Below, in pieces: positions 33,146 through 39,142 of a DNA stretch of 39,142 nucleotides (its first letter is position 1; every line of letters starts with the position of its first letter). Where the stretch lies: positions 1-39,142 of the forward strand of contig QBXO01000016.1 of the NCBI GenBank assembly GCA_003284565.1, in the 5' to 3' direction. The notes beneath the pieces were generated by a model, which saw only the letters and a list, made by a program, of their open reading frames with translations, made no database searches and was not told the origin of the DNA. The position numbers and the translations under genes were made by a program. The stretch is from SAR116 cluster bacterium AG-321-K23 (GTDB taxonomy: Bacteria > Pseudomonadota > Alphaproteobacteria > Puniceispirillales > Marisalimonadaceae).

Positions 33146-33750
33146 TTTCAATTGATTATTTTATGAGTCATGGAAGTCCCTGGACATTCTTGGGACATAA
33201 TAGACTTGGTGATTTGGTAAATAAATTTAATGCTAAACTTAACATATACCCAGTTAACTATGGGGAGATATTTCCAATATCAGGAGGACTTCCTGTATCC
33301 AAAAGACCACCACAAAGACAAAAATTAAGATTACAAGAATTAACTAGATGGTCTAAATTTTTAAATATAAATTTAAATACTCAACCTAATTTTTTTCCTT
33401 CAAAATCTCTTTTACCTTCTTTAATCATTATTGCAGCAAAAATTGAAAAGTTAGATAATTATTTCGAACTTGCTTTTAAAATTATGAATTCTTTATGGGT
33501 AGAAAACCTGGATATTGATGATGAAGATGTTTTAAAAAAAATTTTAAATAGAATGAATTTTGATGCTGAAAATATCATCTTATTAGCTAAAAGTGAAAAA
33601 TGTTCGGATATCATGAACAAATATACTCAACTAGCTATAACAAAAAATGTTTTTGGTGCACCTACGTATATTATTGAAGATCAAATTTACTGGGGACAAG
33701 ATAGATTAGACTTTGTAGAGAGACACTTAAACAGTATGAATATGGACTAA
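33142..33750 (+). CDS. 2-hydroxychromene-2-carboxylate isomerase/DsbA-like thioredoxin-fold protein
   Basis: The 202-residue product has the thioredoxin-like fold of HCCA isomerase (kappa-class GST-like): SIDYFMSHGSPWTFLGHNRL at the start (catalytic Ser region), PPQRQKLRLQELTRW, and FGAPTYIIEDQIYWGQDRLDFVERHL at the end. Family members carry out glutathione-dependent isomerisation in aromatic catabolism. It is coupled to the cupin gene by an ATGA overlap. With a dioxygenase and a cupin it suggests breakdown of an aromatic or related compound, but the path is inferred only from neighbours. Confidence 0.85.
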   Translation: MISIDYFMSHGSPWTFLGHNRLGDLVNKFNAKLNIYPVNYGEIFPISGGLPVSKRPPQRQKLRLQELTRWSKFLNINLNTQPNFFPSKSLLPSLIIIAAKIEKLDNYFELAFKIMNSLWVENLDIDDEDVLKKILNRMNFDAENIILLAKSEKCSDIMNKYTQLAITKNVFGAPTYIIEDQIYWGQDRLDFVERHLNSMNMD

Positions 33751-33807
33751 TAAGTATTGTTTTTAAAATTTATTTAAGTATTATGCATAAAAAATTAAGG
33801 ATGTACG

Positions 33808-35043
33808 ATGGACACAAGCATTGATATTGACAAAAATGTAGTTGATATAAAAACAACAAAATCTAAACCTAAATTTAATTGGGAAGACCCACTCTTATTA
33901 GATTCTCTAATATCTGAAGAAGAAGCTCTAATTAAATCTACTGCTCATGAATACGCGCAAGCTAAACTTTTACCCAGGGTAGAAGAAGCATTTCTAGAAG
34001 AACAAACAGACAAAAATATTTTTAGAGAAATGGGTGAACTCGGTTTATTGGGAATAACAATCCCAGAAAAATATGGCTGTGCAGGCGCCTCATACGTTTC
34101 TTATGGCTTGGTAGCCAAAGAAATTGAAAGAGTTGATTCAGGTTACAGATCAATGATGTCCGTACAATCTTCACTTGTTATGCATCCAATATACGCTTAT
34201 GGAACTGAAGATCAAAGACAAAAATATTTGCCTAAGCTTGCTTCTGGTGAACTAATTGGATGTTTTGGATTAACCGAACCTGACGCAGGTTCAGATCCAA
34301 GTTCTATGAAAACAACTGCTAGTAAAGTAAAAGGTGGATATTCCTTATCTGGTTCTAAAATGTGGATTTCAAATTCGCCAATTGCTGATGTGTTTGTTGT
34401 TTGGGCAAAGTCAAAAGAACATGGTGACGCAATCAAAGGTTTTATTCTAGAAAAGGAAATGAATGGTTTAAGCGCGCCTAAAATTAAAGGTAAATTATCT
34501 CTAAGAGCCTCAATAACTGGTGAAATTGTAATGAATGATGTATTCGTTCCAGAAGAAAACTTAATGCCTAACGTTACTGGTTTAAAAGGTCCTTTTGGAT
34601 GTTTGAATAGAGCTAGATACGGAATAGCTTGGGGTGTCATGGGTGCTGCGGAAGATTGTTGGCATAGGGCTCGTCAATATACATTAGATAGAAAACAATT
34701 TGGTAAACCATTGGCAGCTACTCAACTAATTCAAAAAAAATTAGCAGATATGCAAACTGAAATTGCATTAGGTTTAGGTGCTGCTCTTCAAGTTGGGAGA
34801 TTATTTGATCAGGGTAGTTTAGCACCAGAAGCAATTTCGCTCATAAAAAGAAATAATTGTGGAAAAGCACTCGAAATTGCTAGACATTCAAGGGATATGC
34901 ACGGGGGAAATGGTATACATGCTGAATACCAAGTGATGCGTCATCTAATGAATTTAGAAACTGTTAATACATATGAAGGCACTCATGACGTTCATGCACT
35001 TATATTAGGAAGAGCACAAACGGGTATTCAGGCCTTTTTTTGA
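33808..35043 (+). CDS. gcdH: glutaryl-CoA dehydrogenase
   Basis: The 411-residue acyl-CoA dehydrogenase carries glutaryl-CoA-specific features: [16 protein letters not shown] with R114 (the glutarate-carboxylate Arg of the family), [38 protein letters not shown], and the catalytic base E390 in [15 protein letters not shown]. It should oxidise and decarboxylate glutaryl-CoA to crotonyl-CoA with FAD, a step in lysine and tryptophan catabolism. AAGGA lies 6 nt before the ATG. The usual neighbouring CoA-transferase gene is not seen in this window, so glutaryl-CoA must be formed by genes elsewhere. Confidence 0.93.
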   Translation: MDTSIDIDKNVVDIKTTKSKPKFNWEDPLLLDSLISEEEALIKSTAHEYAQAKLLPRVEEAFLEEQTDKNIFREMGELGLLGITIPEKYGCAGASYVSYGLVAKEIERVDSGYRSMMSVQSSLVMHPIYAYGTEDQRQKYLPKLASGELIGCFGLTEPDAGSDPSSMKTTASKVKGGYSLSGSKMWISNSPIADVFVVWAKSKEHGDAIKGFILEKEMNGLSAPKIKGKLSLRASITGEIVMNDVFVPEENLMPNVTGLKGPFGCLNRARYGIAWGVMGAAEDCWHRARQYTLDRKQFGKPLAATQLIQKKLADMQTEIALGLGAALQVGRLFDQGSLAPEAISLIKRNNCGKALEIARHSRDMHGGNGIHAEYQVMRHLMNLETVNTYEGTHDVHALILGRAQTGIQAFF

Positions 35044-35076
35044 TTTAATTTCTGTAGTTTTTAGAAGTATTTAAAA

Positions 35077-35445
35077 ATGCTTAAGAGTATTTTTATAATT
35101 TTATTATACCAACTAATAGGTGAACTTTTTCAGAAATTTTTTGGTTTGAGTATTCCTGGACCAGTTGTTGGTCTAGTTTTACTTTTAATTACACTGCTTC
35201 TAATACAAAAAAGAGAAAGAGCAGTACTCATTAAAGAAGATTTGTATAATTCAGCAGAAATTTTATTAAATTATCTTCCGCTTTTATTTATTCCGGTTGG
35301 AGTAGGTGTTGTAATGCATCTTTCTCTTTTAGAAGATAATCTTGCTTCAGTTGTCTTGGTAATTATTTTAGGGACATTATTAACCCTTGCTTTAACGGCG
35401 TATGTTATGGAAAAAATTCTTAGAAAGAAAACTCTAGATGATTGA
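35077..35445 (+). CDS. lrgA: LrgA/CidA-family membrane protein
   Basis: The 122-residue product has four hydrophobic helices and the family pattern LIGELFQKFFGLSIPGPVVGLVLLLITLLL and LLFIPVGVGVVMHLSLLEDN. LrgA/CidA proteins are holin-like and, in several bacteria, pair with LrgB in pyruvate or small-acid transport. It overlaps the lrgB gene by 8 nt (ATGATTGA), so the two are coupled. It lies 33 nt after gcdH on the same strand and may be co-transcribed with it. Confidence 0.88.
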   Translation: MLKSIFIILLYQLIGELFQKFFGLSIPGPVVGLVLLLITLLLIQKRERAVLIKEDLYNSAEILLNYLPLLFIPVGVGVVMHLSLLEDNLASVVLVIILGTLLTLALTAYVMEKILRKKTLDD

Positions 35446-36160
35446 TCAGGACAAATTATATAGTATTTGGGTTTATCTACAAGCCGAGCCATTATTTTGG
35501 TTAACACTTACTATTGGATCTTATTTAATAGCAGATATGGCATATAAAAAATCCAACTTGTTTCCTCTTTTAAACCCTGTGGCAATGAGTGTTCTAATAG
35601 TGAGTTTAATTTTAATTTTATTTAATATTAAGTATGAACGTTACTTTGATGGCGCAAAGTTTATTCACTTCCTTTTAGGTCCTGCGACAGTAGCTTTAGC
35701 AATACCAATTTATAAAAAATGGAATTTAATTATCTTAAATAGTAAAGCCATACTAATATCGTTAATCTTAGGGTCAACTTTTGCAATTTTAATTACATAT
35801 TCTCTATCTTTATACCTAGAATTACCAAAAGAATTAATAATGAGCCTCCTTCCAAGGAATGTAACTGCACCTATAGCAATGGGTATTTCTGAAATAATTG
35901 GTGGCATCCCATCTTTAACCGCAATTATTACTATTTTGACTGGAGTAGTTGGTGCTTCATTGGGTGCTTTTGTATTTGATGTAATGAAATTAAAAAATAT
36001 GGACGCAAGAGGATTTAGCTTAGGACTAACAAGTCATGGTATTGGAACAGCAAGGGCTATGAGTAGAAATAAAAATGCAGGTGTCTATGCAGCAGTAGGT
36101 ATGGGATTAAGCGGATTATTAACATCAATCTTAGTCCCGTTATTTTTAAAGATTATTTAA
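35438..36160 (+). CDS. lrgB: LrgB/CidB-family membrane protein
   Basis: The 240-residue protein has about six to seven hydrophobic helices and the LrgB signature: PRNVTAPIAMGISEIIGGIPSLTA, GASLGAFVFDVMKLKN and ARGFSLGLTSHGIGTARAMS. Homologues include plant plastidial glycolate/glycerate transporter PLGG1 and bacterial LrgAB involved in pyruvate transport. The coupled LrgA gene makes a two-component membrane system. The full set suggests small-organic-acid transport, in keeping with the surrounding catabolic genes. Confidence 0.9.
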   Translation: MIDQDKLYSIWVYLQAEPLFWLTLTIGSYLIADMAYKKSNLFPLLNPVAMSVLIVSLILILFNIKYERYFDGAKFIHFLLGPATVALAIPIYKKWNLIILNSKAILISLILGSTFAILITYSLSLYLELPKELIMSLLPRNVTAPIAMGISEIIGGIPSLTAIITILTGVVGASLGAFVFDVMKLKNMDARGFSLGLTSHGIGTARAMSRNKNAGVYAAVGMGLSGLLTSILVPLFLKII

Positions 36161-36175
36161 ATTATTCAATTACGA

Positions 36176-36373
36176 CTAAGAAAGACTAAAATAGTTGTCA
36201 ATTTCATTTAATTGAAGTGACCTCAAAATTTGGACCGATGTATTCCCAAATTTTACATCAATTTTAATTTTTGCATATCGAACTTTATCTTTATCAAAAT
36301 AGTCAATTATTTGAGCTTTTGATCCAGTTTTTAAGCAAATTAATTGGTCATCAGTTTTATTATTACTAATCAT
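36176..36373 (-). CDS. small hypothetical protein, 65 residues
   Basis: This short frame, antisense to its neighbours, encodes a soluble, Lys/Asp/Ile-rich protein with no recognised motif (starts MISNNKTDDQLICLKTGSKAQI). Its stop is 15 nt from that of the convergent lrgB. A weak GAAG lies upstream of the ATG. It fills the only gap between lrgB and the cyclase gene, and its pattern of beta-strand-like alternation (KAQIIDYF, RYAKIKIDV) looks protein-like, but it could be a chance frame. Confidence 0.4.
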   Translation of the reverse strand: MISNNKTDDQLICLKTGSKAQIIDYFDKDKVRYAKIKIDVKFGNTSVQILRSLQLNEIDNYFSLS

Positions 36374-36479
36374 TAACTTTTACTTCAATTATTATAAAAA
36401 AATCGTAACATACAAATTGTAGGTTAATTTTATTTCTGTTCACGAAATGAGAATAATTTTAAGATTCGGTTAGGTTTAT

Positions 36480-38222
36480 ATGTCTGAGGTAAAAAGAAAA
36501 TTAGCAACAATTTTAGCAGCTGATTGTGTTGGTTTCAGCAAACATATGGAATCCCAAGAAGAAAAAACTTTAATTAGCTTAAAAGAATGTAGAGAAATTA
36601 TAGACCCTATAATAAGTAAATTTGCTGGTAGAATATTTCACACAGCTGGCGACTCAATAATAGCAGAATTTGATAGTCCAGTTGGAGCCACTAAAGCAGC
36701 TATTAATTTTCAAAATTCTATAAAAAATAGAAATTTAGTTGAAGAAACAAATCCTAAATTATCATGGAGAGTAGGGATACACCTAGATGATATTATAATT
36801 GAAGGTGATAATATTTATGGAAATGGGGTGAACATAGCAGCTCGTCTTGAAAGCCAATCACCAGTTGGTGAAATATTAATTTCAGAAGTTGTTAAGCAAC
36901 AAATTCATAATAAAATTGACGAAACCATTCATGCTTTAGGTAAAATTGAATTAAAAAATATTTCAAATGATTTTGAAGTTTTTTCTTTACTGGGTGATGG
37001 CAAAAGTAAAATAAAAAATACTACGAAAATAAATATTAATAAAAAACCCAAATTTGCAATCTTACCTTTTGCTAACACAAGTAAAGATGAAGATAGTGGT
37101 TTTTTAGTTGATGGTATAGTTGAAGATCTAATAACTGAATTTTCTATGATGCGTGAGTTTGAGATAATCTCAAGACAAACAACTGTAAATTTTAAAGACG
37201 AAAATCAAGATATTAGAGAATTTTCTAAGAAATTCGATTTAGATTTTATTGTAACAGGAGGCATAAGGGCTTCGGGTAAGAGAGTTAGAATAAGTATCGA
37301 ATTGAGCGATGCAAAAGATGATAATATTATTTGGAGTAATAAGTACGATAGGGTACTTGAGGATATATTTGACTTGCAGGACGAAATAGTTAGAAAAATT
37401 TCAATTGCTCTTTTAGGTGAAATTGAGATCAGTTCTTTGCAAAGATCTAAAAGAAAGCCCACTGAAAATATAAGTTCATACGAATATTTACTTAGGGGTA
37501 AGGAAAACCATCATAAATTTACAAAAGAAGCTTGTCAGGAAGCTTTAAAAAATTTCGACAAAGCTATTGAAGCTGATGTAAATAATGCCCAAGCATATGC
37601 TTGGAAATGTTGTACTTTAGGTCAAGCAATGTTTAGAGGTTTTTCTGACCAAAATGCTGAAGAAATTTTTGCGGAAGCTAAACAAAATATAGATAAAGCC
37701 TTAGAATTGAATGAAAATGATTTTGAATGTCACCGAATGTTATCAGCAGTTTATTTAAGCAACCACGATTATGTTTTGGCGGAAGATCACGGAAGAAAGG
37801 CATTTAACATGGTTCCTAATGACCCAAGAGTACTTTCTGGTTACGGAGAGGTTCTAGTTAGAACTGGTAAGGTTGATGAAGGATTAGAGTTACTGAATAA
37901 GGCATATGAACTGGATCCAATTCCTCAAGGTCAGTCATCATCCGATAATAGAGTTAAAGACTTAATTCTTGGATATTTTTTTGCTGAGGATTACAATAAG
38001 GTAGTCGAACTAAGCTTTGATGTTAGGGTAATGGACCCAAGAGCAATTGCATTAATACTGTATTCAAGATCGAAATTAAAACAAGACTTACAAATAAGTA
38101 ATGAATATAAAATCTTAAAGAAAGAGTTCGCCGATACCGATTGGCCACAGGCAGTAGATAGGTTTCATATTCAAAGTGAAGATATCAAAAAAAATTTATT
38201 AGACTTTATTGAAAGTGTTTAA
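36480..38222 (+). CDS. class III adenylate/guanylate cyclase with TolB-like and TPR domains
   Basis: The 580-residue protein has three parts. Residues 1-185 are a class III nucleotide cyclase with metal-binding D15 (ILAADCVGF) and D58 (HTAGDSIIAEF) and the transition-state pair N118/R122 (NIAARLE), so it appears catalytically competent. Residues about 190-320 form a TolB-N/FlgO-like domain (FAILPFANTSKDEDSGFLVDGIVEDL, then IVTGGIRASGKRVRI). From about 340 come tetratricopeptide repeats (AQAYAWKCC, FECHRMLSAVYLSNHDY, PRVLSGYGEVLVRTG). No membrane helix is seen. This layout is common in Alphaproteobacteria; the TPRs likely couple the cyclase to a partner. The signal it senses is unknown. Confidence 0.92.
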   Translation: MSEVKRKLATILAADCVGFSKHMESQEEKTLISLKECREIIDPIISKFAGRIFHTAGDSIIAEFDSPVGATKAAINFQNSIKNRNLVEETNPKLSWRVGIHLDDIIIEGDNIYGNGVNIAARLESQSPVGEILISEVVKQQIHNKIDETIHALGKIELKNISNDFEVFSLLGDGKSKIKNTTKININKKPKFAILPFANTSKDEDSGFLVDGIVEDLITEFSMMREFEIISRQTTVNFKDENQDIREFSKKFDLDFIVTGGIRASGKRVRISIELSDAKDDNIIWSNKYDRVLEDIFDLQDEIVRKISIALLGEIEISSLQRSKRKPTENISSYEYLLRGKENHHKFTKEACQEALKNFDKAIEADVNNAQAYAWKCCTLGQAMFRGFSDQNAEEIFAEAKQNIDKALELNENDFECHRMLSAVYLSNHDYVLAEDHGRKAFNMVPNDPRVLSGYGEVLVRTGKVDEGLELLNKAYELDPIPQGQSSSDNRVKDLILGYFFAEDYNKVVELSFDVRVMDPRAIALILYSRSKLKQDLQISNEYKILKKEFADTDWPQAVDRFHIQSEDIKKNLLDFIESV

Positions 38223-38228
38223 TTAATT

Positions 38229-39142
38229 TTAATTTTTACCATAGCCGCCACCTCCTGGTGTTTCCATAATAAAAAGATCATTAACTTTAACTTCACAACT
38301 ATCATTTCCTTTTAAATTTAAAATACTGCCATCAGTTTTTTCAAGCCATTCTCTCCCGCAATCACCAGGGTTACCACCATTCAAACCAAATGGTTTTATC
38401 TTTCTATGTGAACATAATGTTGTAACTGTCATTGGCTCTAAAAATCTTAGTTTTCTTGTAACTCCGTTACCCCCATTAAACTTACCCTTACCACCAGAAT
38501 TTTTCCTAATTGAAAATTCTTCCAGTCTTACAGGAAAACGAGTTTCCAATACTTCAGGATCAGTGCTTCTTGTGTTAGTCATATGAGTTTGAATAGCCGA
38601 AGTGCCATTAAAGTTAGGACCAGCGCCAGTGCCACCACAAATAGTCTCATAATTTTGAATTTTGTCATTCCCCCAAATAAAATTATTCATAGTTGCTTGA
38701 CTCCCAGAAATCACCCCTAATGCACCGAACAAAGCGTTACATGTCAATTGGCTTACCTCTGTATTTCCTGCTATGACTGCGGACGGATACTTGGCATTTA
38801 TCATAGAGTTATTTGGTATAATTATCTTAATTGGTTTAAAGCATCCCTCATTCAGCGGTATATTGTTACCTACCAATGTTCTAAAAACGTATAATACTAC
38901 TGCATTGCAGACAGCCTTTGGAGCATTATAATTAAAAGGATTTTTGGAAGCTGTACCCGTAAAGTCTATTATAGCTTCTCGATTTTTCTTATTAATTTTT
39001 ACATTAACCCTTATGAACTCTCCATTATCAAGTTCATATTCATATTTACCTTCTTTTAGAGTAACAATGGCTTTGCGAATACTTTCTTCGGCGTTATCTT
39101 GCACATGGTTCATATAAGCATGGACAGTTTCAATACCAAATT
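38229..39142 (-). CDS. hydantoinase B/oxoprolinase family protein (3' part, truncated by window edge)
   Basis: The C-terminal part (about 304 codons to the window edge) matches HyuB/hydantoinase B-oxoprolinase: HAYMNHVQDNAEESIRKAI, IIDFTGTASKNPFNYNAPKAV, GNTEVSQLTCNALFGALGV, and the C-terminal IRKNSGGKGKFNGGNGVTRKLRFL and METPGGGGYGKN. The frame continues upstream of the ATG at 39113 through residues FGIETVHAY to the window edge, so the real start is outside. The ATP-dependent enzymes of the family open 5-oxoproline, hydantoins or related lactams with a HyuA partner. Its stop is 7 nt from that of the cyclase gene, convergent. Confidence 0.9.
   Translation of the reverse strand, partial: FGIETVHAYMNHVQDNAEESIRKAIVTLKEGKYEYELDNGEFIRVNVKINKKNREAIIDFTGTASKNPFNYNAPKAVCNAVVLYVFRTLVGNNIPLNEGCFKPIKIIIPNNSMINAKYPSAVIAGNTEVSQLTCNALFGALGVISGSQATMNNFIWGNDKIQNYETICGGTGAGPNFNGTSAIQTHMTNTRSTDPEVLETRFPVRLEEFSIRKNSGGKGKFNGGNGVTRKLRFLEPMTVTTLCSHRKIKPFGLNGGNPGDCGREWLEKTDGSILNLKGNDSCEVKVNDLFIMETPGGGGYGKN

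Overview
The window reads as an AT-rich (roughly one third G+C by eye), densely packed chromosome segment from what is most likely a marine alphaproteobacterium. That is an inference from the gene families: ComDE-like TPP decarboxylase, hydantoinase B, DUF3833 lipoprotein, class III cyclase with TolB-like and TPR domains, LrgAB, and many small catabolic operons. No rRNA or species-level marker is present.

Region 1 (1 to about 12,754) looks like the integrase-proximal end of a genomic island. A P4-type tyrosine integrase (11406-12596, minus) lies next to the 3' end of a tRNA-Ser(GCU) gene (12755-12846, minus), the usual arrangement for a tRNA-targeting element. Its far end lies left of position 1. 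The cargo has no housekeeping genes. It holds a UvrD-like SF1 helicase; a leftward operon of a MORN-repeat protein, an HTH-plus-membrane protein and a 340-residue unknown; and, from a shared divergent control region, a rightward operon of six genes: MerR-like/coiled-coil protein, VWA (MIDAS) protein, 82-residue acidic protein, DUF2130 PD-(D/E)xK nuclease-like protein, exported HtrA-like serine protease and 86-residue protein. Behind these lie an apparently frameshifted gene, a two-helix membrane protein and a small zinc-finger protein coupled to the integrase. The six-gene operon (4673-10198) is the best candidate for an undescribed, possibly anti-phage or stress-response system.

Region 2 (12,993 to 18,798) is ordinary chromosome: a LysR regulator, an HI0933-type flavoprotein, a DEAD-box RNA helicase with a DbpA-like RNA-binding domain, and an SDR plus EamA transporter pair.

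Region 3 (18,950 to 27,860) is catabolic. One operon encodes a two-subunit ComDE-like thiamine-diphosphate decarboxylase, a Gfo/Idh/MocA dehydrogenase and a non-canonical SDR. Facing it are an M20 carbamoylase/ureidase and a 3-hydroxyisobutyrate-dehydrogenase-like enzyme. A HIT protein follows, then an enolase-superfamily enzyme, an epoxide-hydrolase-like alpha/beta hydrolase and a second EamA exporter.

Region 4 (27,896 to 39,142) holds an envelope operon (DUF3833 lipoprotein, chalcone-isomerase-like protein, YciB-like membrane protein), an LLM flavin oxidoreductase, an amidohydrolase, a TauD dioxygenase/cupin/DsbA-like isomerase operon, glutaryl-CoA dehydrogenase, LrgA/LrgB, a multidomain adenylate cyclase, and the 3' part of a hydantoinase B/oxoprolinase gene that runs off the right edge. 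Regions 3 and 4 together suggest an organism that uses many small organic acids and N-containing compounds; individual substrates cannot be read from sequence.
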